Positions 27,786 to 36,434 are shown, numbered from the stretch's first letter. The stretch: 64,000 nt of DNA from Aliivibrio sp. 1S175 (GCF_001690985.1 NZ_MAJS01000015.1:1-64000); one strand, 5' to 3'. The notes: a model not told the origin generated them from the letters alone. Numbers and translations: made by a program.

Positions 27786-29990
27786 CTAATCTTTTAAATT
27801 ATTAAAACTAAAAGAAATTTCCTCATATTTAGCCGCGTACGGTGTATTGACTTCACCATATAAAGTATGAATCGCAGAAGAGAGTCGTGATTGGCTTGAA
27901 AAATCCACATGGCAATCACTGCCTTTATCTTCATATGTAGTCTCTAAGTCCCACATCATTGGATTTCCCATAATGGAATAGTCAGCGGTAAATGAATAGA
28001 TACTGGTCGCTTGGTCACATGTCATATTATGTAAAATTAAATTAGCATCAGCACTGCCCGCTTCACCTGCTGGTACGCTAGAGGGTATAGAGGCCGTCAC
28101 GCTTAATTGCTGTGGTTGAGCATCATCATCTAAAAAACTCACCTGACTGTTAATGTCGGTATCGAGCGGGTTAACGAGCACCGAATTAATGATTTTAGTG
28201 GATAAATAACCAGTATTGAGGTTATACATACTTTCATAACCCATGCTTTCGCTGTTATGCATTAGTAAATGTGACTCATCATTAATGGTTATCTCTTGGG
28301 CTTGATAAGTTATTGTCATAAATTCACCATCCTCTTCTAGCTCAAAAGTAATGCGGTTTGAGGGCTGATCTCGCGTATATTGACCATAATTCTCAAACCC
28401 ATTACTTTCACTTGGGATAGTGCTTTCAGAAAAAACAGGGCATTGGCTATAACTCTCTAAAATACGAGCATAAGAATAGAGGCTTGAATCCGTAGAGTTA
28501 AAGTAGCGGATCTCACACACCACACCAGCTCCAAGGTGATTACCTGATTCATCTCTTAATGATTCTATGGGCTTGATATAAATAAAGCGATCTTCAAGGT
28601 CGGCACCGTTAGTTATTGTTGGTGGTAAGTAATTAGATTTAACTTCTGGAAGCGTAAAAATGGCATCTACATGGTCACCTTGCTTATCTACACCAGAAAT
28701 TATTAGCGTTTTTCCTGCTTCGGCCGCATATAAAGGCGTGCCCTCAATCGTCATTGATGAGGTATTTTGATCAAAAGACTGAAGCCCGCTAATATCAATG
28801 CGCTTTAACTCAACATGGCTAAAGGTATCTGTCGGATTATTAAATAATGAGTTTAATAGTAGGGTGGTACGAAACGGCTCATCAACAGAGAGATCCCACT
28901 GATTAATCTTAGTTTGCAGTTGCGCGTGTTTCTCTATATTAACACTGAGGTTATTATTATCTTGAAGAATAGTTAATTCAAACGTGACGCTGGTCGTGGA
29001 CACGGTTTCATAGCTATTTTTAGGGTTATCAATCGTGCCTAAATTAAGCCCAATGTCATCCATAGTTAAGATGATAAGGTGTTTTCCTCCACCTGAAACT
29101 AGGTTCGTCGGTGATAATTTAAGGTTGCTACCCCATAGAATACTTGCAGTAATACCTGTCGCCGATAAGGTTGGGCTATAAAGGGTGATTGGCGATGCGT
29201 TACTGCTGTTACCGAGGTCGATATCGTTATTAAATAAATCGAAAAGAGAAGCTTCAAACCCGTCAAAAGCGGTGCCCTTTAGTGGGCTTGGTAAACTTTG
29301 TTGTAAATAGGCCGCAAGACTAGGGTTTATGGTTATGGATGCATTACATACTCGCTCTCCTTTGGCCGTTACACTCAAGGTTTGTTCTGCGATGCTGCAC
29401 TTAATAGGATTATTGGCTAACTGACTTGCGGTTGATGCAATAAGTAATGAGTTCTTTTCATAGGCTATTGGGTCACTGATTTTAGTCGCAGTTAAATACT
29501 CTGCGGTATCTGTGAGTACAGTATTTTGTTCATTGATAAAGTGGGAGAAAAGGGGGCTTTTTTCTGTGTTTGTGATCCCTAATTCTGATTCAACCTTATT
29601 TATTGCGTTTTGCTTTAGTATCACTTCTTCTTTGGTTGTTCTTGCCTGATTTCTCTCTTTATTCATCTCAATTACCACTAAATCAGTCAGAGATGAGATG
29701 ATTTTTTCGTTGTTAGGGGTGCGTAAAACCAACGTATTATCTTGCGATTTAACGGCGAGATCTCCCGTTAGCTTGGTGGTTGACGGTAAGCGAAATTTAC
29801 CTTTCATGTCCGTTGTGGTTAGTGTTGGCTCTGAATCCGTGCTTTGCATGCCATCATGGTTTATATCATCAAAAATAATGGCGTTTGGCATTGCTGGCAC
29901 GGTTTGATGTGCAGTATCAAGCAATAGGTCATCGTTACACCCTGTTAAGGCGAAAAGAATAGTAACGGAAAGAATGCGTTTTTTTATCAT
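27786..29990 (-). CDS. Large lipoprotein, paralogue (734 aa)
   Basis: Lipobox ALTGC places the lipid anchor at Cys18. An early segment (DDINHDGMQSTDSEPTLTTT and MKGKFRLP) parallels the Asp-rich loop and DGKIKLP of the 974-residue lipoprotein. Later parts include one Ig-like region with ALYAAEAGK-type spacing and a C-terminal module with LGAGVVCEIRYF, a YGQYTRDQ phrase and the closing MTCDQATSIYSF...GEV. These match the larger paralogue. It starts 20 bp after the 534-residue lipoprotein gene, so it is probably the last gene of the sigma/kinase operon. Function is unknown. Confidence 0.85.
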   Translation of the reverse strand: MIKKRILSVTILFALTGCNDDLLLDTAHQTVPAMPNAIIFDDINHDGMQSTDSEPTLTTTDMKGKFRLPSTTKLTGDLAVKSQDNTLVLRTPNNEKIISSLTDLVVIEMNKERNQARTTKEEVILKQNAINKVESELGITNTEKSPLFSHFINEQNTVLTDTAEYLTATKISDPIAYEKNSLLIASTASQLANNPIKCSIAEQTLSVTAKGERVCNASITINPSLAAYLQQSLPSPLKGTAFDGFEASLFDLFNNDIDLGNSSNASPITLYSPTLSATGITASILWGSNLKLSPTNLVSGGGKHLIILTMDDIGLNLGTIDNPKNSYETVSTTSVTFELTILQDNNNLSVNIEKHAQLQTKINQWDLSVDEPFRTTLLLNSLFNNPTDTFSHVELKRIDISGLQSFDQNTSSMTIEGTPLYAAEAGKTLIISGVDKQGDHVDAIFTLPEVKSNYLPPTITNGADLEDRFIYIKPIESLRDESGNHLGAGVVCEIRYFNSTDSSLYSYARILESYSQCPVFSESTIPSESNGFENYGQYTRDQPSNRITFELEEDGEFMTITYQAQEITINDESHLLMHNSESMGYESMYNLNTGYLSTKIINSVLVNPLDTDINSQVSFLDDDAQPQQLSVTASIPSSVPAGEAGSADANLILHNMTCDQATSIYSFTADYSIMGNPMMWDLETTYEDKGSDCHVDFSSQSRLSSAIHTLYGEVNTPYAAKYEEISFSFNNLKD

Positions 29991-30010
29991 GAGTGTCTCT
30001 ATTATTAGTC

Positions 30011-31615
30011 TTATTTATTTGGGTCGTGATAAATCAAATTTAATTTAAGCTCTTCCACCATATGAGCGTATTCAGGTTTTGGCTTGAGAACGTAGCTGTA
30101 GACTTCTCCTTCTACAAATTCATGGTAGTCATCGTAATCTAAATCGAGATAAACAAATGTCTTATTGATGCTCGTGTCAGTTCTCATCTCACATTCAATC
30201 GGACTGCCATTGCGGTCATCTAAGGATGTGGAAATGATCTCACTGAATTCACCTGGGCCACCCATCGTGGAGCTTTGATAAAAATAGGTGATGTCTTCGC
30301 ATCGCATATCATGGGTTTGAGAGTTAATGTTTAAATCCGAATCAGATTGATAATAAAGTGAATCAATTTTCCTATTATCAAAAATGTAAATGCCAGCGGT
30401 TACCGGTAAATAAGTGTATTTATTTTGTATGGTTGCATCCTGGCTATTCCGTACAGGTAAGAGGTATTCAAATTTTTCCATTTGATATTGCTCCTGCCCG
30501 GTAGTGATATTTAAACGACTCTCCATTGCTGTTTTGTCTTTTAATAGCGTATATGTCTCAACATGTTTACCGCTGGACACGGTGGCTAAGTGGCTTTCTC
30601 CTTTCCCCTTTGTTGAGAGGTATGAATGTTTGATATCCCAAATTAGATTGGTATCAAATACCGATCGATTACTGATCACAACCAACGTCTGACCTTCTAA
30701 ATGATAGGTACCAATTTGCTGTAATTGCGCATCATCAGGGCAGGTTTGCTTCGTTGTACTTTTGGCATAATAGGCTTGGTCATTGATAAATTTAAAGGCT
30801 TCACAATAAACCGTCTCATACTCAAATCCTTCATCTAAAAAGAGATAACTACTTTCTAATCGGTACCATATTTGGTCTAAGAGAGGATGTTTTTTCTCTG
30901 TGATTGGAGCGTCACCGAGTGTTGGAAGATCAAAACTAGCGTGCACCCAAGCGTCTTCATTATCGCCATGTTGCTCATCTCTGGCGGAGATAATAAGTGT
31001 GCTTGGCTGCTCACTTGGTTTTGGTATTCCAGTAATGAGCAGCGCCCCTCGGTTTTTGAGACGTAAGCCCTCAGAGAAAAAAGTCACACGAGTAGTTATA
31101 AAGTCGCTCTCAGCATCGATAAATAATCCGTGAAAATTAAATACATAATTCACAGGTGTTGATTCAGTGAACTCCCAATGGTTTAAGTGTTCTTGAAGGC
31201 GTTGTTGTATATTTTTATTTATCTCTGGTTTTTGATTTTTCTGTGAAAAAAATTGTTTATTTTCTAATGGTGTTGAGAATGCAATTGATGAGTGAGCATC
31301 ACTTAAAAACGAGGCTAGAGGCACCTCTGCCTCATTGTTTTTATTTGTAGAGATAGCTATAGGCAGTAGTCTTGATGTTTGTTGTTCTTTCTTTTTTGTA
31401 ATTATCCCATCAGAGCTTGAATGCATTTGGCCTATCATAGGCCAGTTGGTTGTTTTTGTTTTATCTGTATGATTCTCTTCGTTTTTAATTGTATTGGTCG
31501 TTTGTTTTTTTTCTGTGCTTGACGTCGGATCCATATAAAAAAAACAGCCGCTTGTGAGTGAAATAATGGCAAAATTAACCCAATAGATAGACGATAATGA
31601 AAAACGAACAGCCAT
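30011..31615 (-). CDS. Lipoprotein-like exported protein (534 aa), divergent paralogue
   Basis: A hydrophobic N-terminus ends in SLTSGC, a slightly atypical lipobox with Cys24. A low-complexity Thr/Lys/Asn linker follows. The middle has an Ig-like region (about 165-245, ending ITGIPKPSEQPST). The C-terminal part keeps a weaker form of the module seen in the two larger lipoproteins, with YCEAFKF, a CP pair and MRCEDITYFYQ near the end. It lies 48 bp downstream of the sigma factor gene and 20 bp upstream of the 734-residue lipoprotein gene. It is likely co-transcribed with both. Its role is not known. Confidence 0.8.
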   Translation of the reverse strand: MAVRFSLSSIYWVNFAIISLTSGCFFYMDPTSSTEKKQTTNTIKNEENHTDKTKTTNWPMIGQMHSSSDGIITKKKEQQTSRLLPIAISTNKNNEAEVPLASFLSDAHSSIAFSTPLENKQFFSQKNQKPEINKNIQQRLQEHLNHWEFTESTPVNYVFNFHGLFIDAESDFITTRVTFFSEGLRLKNRGALLITGIPKPSEQPSTLIISARDEQHGDNEDAWVHASFDLPTLGDAPITEKKHPLLDQIWYRLESSYLFLDEGFEYETVYCEAFKFINDQAYYAKSTTKQTCPDDAQLQQIGTYHLEGQTLVVISNRSVFDTNLIWDIKHSYLSTKGKGESHLATVSSGKHVETYTLLKDKTAMESRLNITTGQEQYQMEKFEYLLPVRNSQDATIQNKYTYLPVTAGIYIFDNRKIDSLYYQSDSDLNINSQTHDMRCEDITYFYQSSTMGGPGEFSEIISTSLDDRNGSPIECEMRTDTSINKTFVYLDLDYDDYHEFVEGEVYSYVLKPKPEYAHMVEELKLNLIYHDPNK

Positions 31616-31663
31616 TTTAAAGACCTAAAAAGTAAGAGGGGCGACAAGAGAAAAGTAATGGGT

Positions 31664-32230
31664 TTATGCCATTCTTGACTGTAACCAACAACGAGAGAAT
31701 TTGAGGTCCTTTTCAATCAAACTGGCGCTACACTCTAAGAGTGAACAAATTTCTTTGTTTTGTAAGCCCATTAAATATTTGAGTTTGATGACATTCGATT
31801 GACGAGGATATCGAACACTAAAGGTATCTAGCACTTTATCCATGATGACAAATAACTCAAAACGGTCATTATCTTGTTCTATAGTGGTGGTCTTTTGGCG
31901 TTTTTTTGCTTGTAAAGTGCGCGCATTATCGATCAGAATTTGACGCATAATTTTAGCGGCCATGAGAAAAAACTCACGCTTTGAGCTTATATCTTCCAGG
32001 TCAGAATGAGACAACTTGATGTAAGCATCATGAATTAAAGCGGTGGTGCTGTTCATGCTGTCATTGATTACATTATTATTGTCACCGTATTTTTCAGCAA
32101 TACGTAAACGTTCTTCTTTGGCAATGTGGCGTAGGTGTAGATAAGCAAATTGATATAATTGGTTTTCTGCCCCTTTATTACCTGATTGCCATTGATGAAT
32201 TATTTGAGTTAATTCAGATGAGTTTGTCAT
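31664..32230 (-). CDS. ECF-type RNA polymerase sigma factor (Sig-70_X6 / TIGR02999-like, ECF43-like)
   Basis: The 188 residues contain sigma region 2 (about 20-95, with FFLMAAKIMRQILIDNAR) and region 4 (about 134-186, with NVIKLKYLMGLQNKEICSLL as the HTH, ending EKDLKFSRCWL). This layout is typical of the ECF group that travels with Ser/Thr kinases. In region 2.2 the sequence NSTTALIHDAYIKL places Thr62-Thr63 where classic ECF sigmas have acidic residues. In V. parahaemolyticus EcfP, phosphorylation of a Thr in this region by kinase PknT switches the sigma on (established knowledge recalled, not checked here). The start overlaps the preceding stop as TAATG. No anti-sigma gene is nearby. Confidence 0.9.
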   Translation of the reverse strand: MTNSSELTQIIHQWQSGNKGAENQLYQFAYLHLRHIAKEERLRIAEKYGDNNNVINDSMNSTTALIHDAYIKLSHSDLEDISSKREFFLMAAKIMRQILIDNARTLQAKKRQKTTTIEQDNDRFELFVIMDKVLDTFSVRYPRQSNVIKLKYLMGLQNKEICSLLECSASLIEKDLKFSRCWLQSRMA

Positions 32231-33666
32231 TATGTTCGTCCTGTTATTTTTCTAAACTCTGAGATCCGGAAAGTATGCATCTCTTCTACTCCATTAGGAT
32301 ATCTATGTTTATTTTGTTGATAACGATAGAGTAAGCCTTGATCCCATGTCGCACCGGCAGGAAGATATTCCCAGGAGGTGTACTGTGGTTTTTTTCCTTT
32401 TTCATGCCAACGAACAAGTAAATTCATTTGCTCTAACTCTGCATAAGGTGTTGAATTTTGCACCCACCACATGTCGCCATACTGGTTGGTTACATCATTC
32501 GAGTATGAGGCACGGTTAGTCGGGCAGTTCTCTTTTTTCGACGGCGTAGTAAATATTTTTTTATCTTCAATAAGTAAGCAAGATTGCGTTATTTTTTCAT
32601 CTTCATACTGGGTTTGCTGCCAAATACCTTCAAAGGCGATACTGCTGCCTTTCTTCTTTTCATAAACAAAACCAAATGACTCGCCTACATTAAAGTATTT
32701 AACATGTTCGTTTTTCCCTAAGCCTTGTGTTTTGCTCATGTATAGTTGAGTTTCAGGGTCAAAGTTCATGGCGATAGAGCGGTATTTCCAGTCGTCTTCG
32801 TCTTTGCGGTTTTCTACATTAAAACCATTAAGGTCGTTACGTGTGCAGCCTGATGCAGCACAGGCAATCAGCCCCCCCCAGCCTAAGGTTTTTTTGATTG
32901 GGATTTGGTCATGGGTTAAGGCCTTTTCTTTTATTAATTGGCAGCCTTGAAAGTAATCACCAATACTCGGGTATTGTGTGAGGTACTCTTTTCCGACTGA
33001 GTATTCAATTTTTCCTAGTGGTGGAGAGTATTTAGGGTGATTTTTGTATTTTAAGTCGTAATAGCAGCGACGCCCTCTCCAGTCTTGTTTTTTAATGTAA
33101 ATAGCAATTAAATGTTTATTTAAAGGACGGTAAATGATCTCATCAGAGGTGAAGTTTTTTTCAATGTAGCGCTGACTTTGGTTGAGGTGCTCTACCGCAT
33201 CTTCAATCGATACTAAATCTATATTTAATTGCTGCGCAGATTGGTCAAGCGTAGAGAGATCAATATTTTTTAATTGTTGTTGAAATGCGGTATCGGATAA
33301 GGCTTGGCTAGCTAAGATGATCTCGTCACGGTTATTTGGTGTGCTGTCTAATGAGAGCAATAAACGGGTAAGGTTGATGCTTTTACTTGGTGTCGTGCTA
33401 GCTAGGGTTGGGGTGATCACCTCTTGAGCAGACAGTGTACTAATTAAATAACCAGAATTATCCTTACCAAGGAAAAAATGCACCACATCACCCGAGCGGT
33501 AATCAAAAGCGCCTTTATTAGTGACACCTGAGAGATTTGAACTGGTTTCGTAATAGAGCCCAGTAACAGGGGAGTCAATAAAAAAGCCCGTTTTTACTTC
33601 CGAATTGGCGTGACTGACAGTCGTGATACTTAATAGTATAAGTGGAATCCATTTCATTTTTTTCAT
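32230..33666 (-). CDS. Exported protein of unknown function between kinase and sigma genes (478 aa)
   Basis: A signal peptide with likely cleavage after SHA (residue 20) leads into a segment FFIDSPVTGLYYETSS...GAFDYRSGDVVHFFLG (28-67). This pattern is seen at the N-terminus of many vibrio and Shewanella surface lipoproteins. The mature part has six Cys (201, 242, 269, 274, 363, 381), enough for three disulfides, as expected in the periplasm. Its stop overlaps the sigma start by one base (TAATG), and the kinase stop is 3 bp upstream, so all three are translated together. A sensor or kinase-controlling role is inferred from position only. Confidence 0.8.
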   Translation of the reverse strand: MKKMKWIPLILLSITTVSHANSEVKTGFFIDSPVTGLYYETSSNLSGVTNKGAFDYRSGDVVHFFLGKDNSGYLISTLSAQEVITPTLASTTPSKSINLTRLLLSLDSTPNNRDEIILASQALSDTAFQQQLKNIDLSTLDQSAQQLNIDLVSIEDAVEHLNQSQRYIEKNFTSDEIIYRPLNKHLIAIYIKKQDWRGRRCYYDLKYKNHPKYSPPLGKIEYSVGKEYLTQYPSIGDYFQGCQLIKEKALTHDQIPIKKTLGWGGLIACAASGCTRNDLNGFNVENRKDEDDWKYRSIAMNFDPETQLYMSKTQGLGKNEHVKYFNVGESFGFVYEKKKGSSIAFEGIWQQTQYEDEKITQSCLLIEDKKIFTTPSKKENCPTNRASYSNDVTNQYGDMWWVQNSTPYAELEQMNLLVRWHEKGKKPQYTSWEYLPAGATWDQGLLYRYQQNKHRYPNGVEEMHTFRISEFRKITGRT

Positions 33667-33669
33667 GGT

Positions 33670-35007
33670 TTATTCTTCTAAATATGACGCATTATGTGGT
33701 TTGGTTTGGCTATTTTCTATGGATCTTTTGGGTGCAGGAGTCATCATCGCCAACAACATTTTTTGTTTGATATGGGTCGGTAAGTCGGGATTTGAAAGAA
33801 TTCGGCGACGAGTCAGCTCTAAGATTGACCCTACAGTAACTTGCGCCGATCTTGTTCCTTTCGCATGAAACAGTAAACGAGTCACTTCATACATCATATT
33901 TTCTGCAATTTGTTTTTCTTGTTCTAATTTTTGGTTTTGTAAGACCAATACAATAGAAAAACTGAGGCTTAATATGATTAATGCACTTGCCAATAATGAT
34001 TGTAATGGTCGACGTTTTATCAAGCAGCGTAATGTATACAATGGCGTGTTTTTTTTACTTGTTAGTGGCCGATATTCTATTATTCGGGTTATCTCTTGAC
34101 GCAGTTCAAGTACAGAAATATAGCGTTCGCTTGGCTCGGTTTGGGTTGATTTTTGTTGTACGGCAAAAATGTCAGAATTAGGCATTTCATTCGGAAACAA
34201 CAAGGTTAAAATTTTACCCATTGAGTAAATGTCACTCTGTTGTGTTAAATAGTCACCTGCTTTTTGTTCTGGACTAGCGTATTCCTTACTGTAAGCAAGT
34301 ACATTCATGTTCGTACTCACTTGATGTTGAACTTTTTGCGTTAAATTAAAATCGATTAATTTTGGTGTTCGTTGTCCATCAATTAAAATATTTTCAGGCT
34401 TTAAATCCGCGTGTAATACTTGATGTTGATGAGCATGTTCAATCGCTTCACAAATATGTTGAAAAAGCACCAATTTTTGTTTTTTTGAGGGCGCTTCGCT
34501 AATAAGATAACTATCTAAGGTGTGGCCATGAATTTTTTCCATGACCACATAAACGTATTCTTCATATCGCCCACCATCAAACACTTTGGCAATGTAAGGA
34601 TGATTCAGGCGAGCTAATAATTGCGCTTCTTCAAAAAGAGCGTGCTTACTTAATACGTTATTTAATATAGGCTGAATGAATTTAATAGCTAATTCTTGCT
34701 CGAAGGTATCATCTGCACGATGCGCAGAATAAACCACTCCCATACCGCCACGACCCAATTCATTAGTAAGTTTGTATTTATCAATTATTTGATGGCTAAA
34801 ATCCCAATCATTAAGATCTGTTTTTTGGATGGTAAATTGAAACAGTTCAGCAATTTGATCGGATTCTTCATGCTCAAGAAGAGGTAATATCTCTTGGTAT
34901 AGTGCAAGGTTTGTGATTTTAAGTTGCTGTAAATAATCCTGCTTTTGTGCAGGATTATAATCCATTAACTGATAGAAAATTTCAGTTGTAGTGCTACCTA
35001 GTGCCAT
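33670..35007 (-). CDS. Hanks-type Ser/Thr protein kinase with one membrane segment (PknT-like)
   Basis: The 445 residues hold an N-terminal extension (1-75), a kinase domain (about 79-310), one membrane segment (about 336-357) and a short tail. Key residues are present: glycine loop GRGGMG (85-90), Lys109, catalytic Asp201 in HADLKPEN, Asn206 and Asp219. The usual HRD is HAD and the usual DFG is DFN. The tail (VTVGSILELTRRRIL) matches the start of the C-terminal region of kinases linked to this sigma group, but the TPR repeats usually found after it are missing. It is expected to phosphorylate the sigma factor encoded two genes downstream. Confidence 0.9.
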   Translation of the reverse strand: MALGSTTTEIFYQLMDYNPAQKQDYLQQLKITNLALYQEILPLLEHEESDQIAELFQFTIQKTDLNDWDFSHQIIDKYKLTNELGRGGMGVVYSAHRADDTFEQELAIKFIQPILNNVLSKHALFEEAQLLARLNHPYIAKVFDGGRYEEYVYVVMEKIHGHTLDSYLISEAPSKKQKLVLFQHICEAIEHAHQHQVLHADLKPENILIDGQRTPKLIDFNLTQKVQHQVSTNMNVLAYSKEYASPEQKAGDYLTQQSDIYSMGKILTLLFPNEMPNSDIFAVQQKSTQTEPSERYISVLELRQEITRIIEYRPLTSKKNTPLYTLRCLIKRRPLQSLLASALIILSLSFSIVLVLQNQKLEQEKQIAENMMYEVTRLLFHAKGTRSAQVTVGSILELTRRRILSNPDLPTHIKQKMLLAMMTPAPKRSIENSQTKPHNASYLEE

Positions 35008-35028
35008 GTGTATATTCTTATTATAATA

Positions 35029-35592
35029 TTAAAATGAGTAGCTCATTCCTGCATAAGTACCTGTGCTAATTAATTCAATGTGTTCTATATCGGTTTTTAG
35101 TTCTTTATAGCCTAGGTAGGTAGAAAGTCCTGATTTAAAATCATAACCAACTTCAATGCCATACTGAAACCCTGTATTAACGTGGCTTACTTCAGCGTCA
35201 TAGGTTTTAAAATTAGAATCTACTTTGCCAACACCTAATAATATAGCCGAATAAAGTAGAGTCTCTGAATTAACAAATTTAGGTTTTAGATTTACAAAGA
35301 CCGCTGAACTTTCGACAATCATTTCATGTAAATAGTTATTTTCCCCAAGTTGTCGATATTCAGCTTCAATGCCTAACTTGACCAGCTTATGTATATTAAA
35401 GAGGTAACCTACATGGGCGTTATAACCAATCTCTGATGTTTCATTAAGGGGACTTGAAAATCCATCTAATTTGGTTTCATTACTGATGCTAAGATCGGCA
35501 CCAAAGTAAAGATGGCCTATGTCATTTGCATAAGTATATGTGCTTAATAATCCAATAAGGAGAGTGGTTAGTCGAGAGGCTGACTTATTCAT
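35029..35592 (-). CDS. Putative outer-membrane beta-barrel protein (187 aa), first gene of the sigma/kinase operon
   Basis: The signal peptide ends near TYA-NDIG. The mature protein of about 165 residues alternates polar and hydrophobic residues and ends in GMSYSF, a C-terminal Phe barrel signature. The size fits an eight-stranded barrel of the OmpA/OmpX/OMP_b-brl kind. It ends 21 bp before the kinase gene, so it is likely co-transcribed with it. A sigma-70-like promoter lies upstream. It could be a surface sensor for the system or just a target gene. Confidence 0.77.
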   Translation of the reverse strand: MNKSASRLTTLLIGLLSTYTYANDIGHLYFGADLSISNETKLDGFSSPLNETSEIGYNAHVGYLFNIHKLVKLGIEAEYRQLGENNYLHEMIVESSAVFVNLKPKFVNSETLLYSAILLGVGKVDSNFKTYDAEVSHVNTGFQYGIEVGYDFKSGLSTYLGYKELKTDIEHIELISTGTYAGMSYSF

Positions 35593-35622
35593 TGGGGGAA
35601 TGCATATTTATAAATTTGGCGC

Positions 35623-35650
35623 ATTCTATATGTTTAGGCCTGTAAGTCAA
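35623..35650 (-). promoter_or_regulatory. Putative sigma-70 promoter of the sigma/kinase operon
   Basis: On the minus strand TTGACT (35650-35645) and TAGAAT (35628-35623) are 16 bp apart, with GCGCC after the -10. The ATG is 30 bp further. A housekeeping-type promoter here would provide basal kinase and sigma. Confidence 0.5.
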
Positions 35651-35830
35651 TTTAAAGGTGGCTATATTGTATGAAAGTTGAGGGGTAGAATAACTTCTTT
35701 ATTTTTAGAGTGTTACTTTCATTATTACACTAACGTAATAGTCATTTTCTTTTTACTGGGATAGTCATTTTTCAAATAAAGCTTACACTTAGTCTCATCA
35801 AATCGAGTTAATGCATAGAAGGTAATCATT

Positions 35831-36412
35831 ATGGCTGAACACAACACTCCGCAATTTCAAGTTGGACAAACGTTTACAGATCACCCGTTCCAAGAAGGTG
35901 ATGGCGCAATGCTTGAGTTGTTCCGTAATGACTTACCAAATATGCTTTATGTCGGTCTTGCTAATATCACCGCTGATGAACAAGCGATGTTAGGCCAAAC
36001 CGGTGCGCAACTTGGTGTCATTACCTCTGATAATGGGGGTTGTTTGGTTGTGGTTAGTTTTGGTGATCTAGCATTTGAAATGCAATTAAACTCAGCCGCT
36101 ATTCCTGAAGATTACTTCACACTGACAGAAGATAAAGCTCTATCTGTTTCTATGATAGCGGTAGATACTGCAACCAATTTATTGTGTGCGATTCGTGAGT
36201 TTACGTTGCCAGAAGCATTGAGCTGTCAATTCATTGAAGTGACCAAAGCGCAACGTGCATTAAGCGATGTAGATGTCGTAAATATGGAAAACATGCAGTT
36301 AATTAATTCACTAACACCAGAAGCTCTGCAAGAAAAAATGGAGTTTCATCCCCTACAAAGTGTGATCGCTGCACCGACTTGTGGTTGTGGTCATCATCAT
36401 CACTCGCATTAA
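35831..36412 (+). CDS. Hypothetical protein with His-rich metal-binding tail (193 aa)
   Basis: No family is recognised. The protein has no signal peptide and is probably cytoplasmic. It is acidic, and it ends in PTCGCGHHHHSH. This Cys-Gly-Cys plus poly-His tail could bind Ni, Zn, Co or Cu, as in nickel-storage or metallochaperone proteins. It stands alone between the sigma/kinase cluster and gorA, with AAGGT before the ATG and a strong terminator after it. Confidence 0.7.
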   Translation: MAEHNTPQFQVGQTFTDHPFQEGDGAMLELFRNDLPNMLYVGLANITADEQAMLGQTGAQLGVITSDNGGCLVVVSFGDLAFEMQLNSAAIPEDYFTLTEDKALSVSMIAVDTATNLLCAIREFTLPEALSCQFIEVTKAQRALSDVDVVNMENMQLINSLTPEALQEKMEFHPLQSVIAAPTCGCGHHHHSH

Positions 36413-36434
36413 ATTTAAATACAAATTAGAGAAC

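Noticed and set aside
31435-31716. 93-aa minus-strand ORF overlapping the sigma gene end and lipoprotein start.
   Set aside because: It overlaps two better-supported genes in another frame and has no independent start signal.
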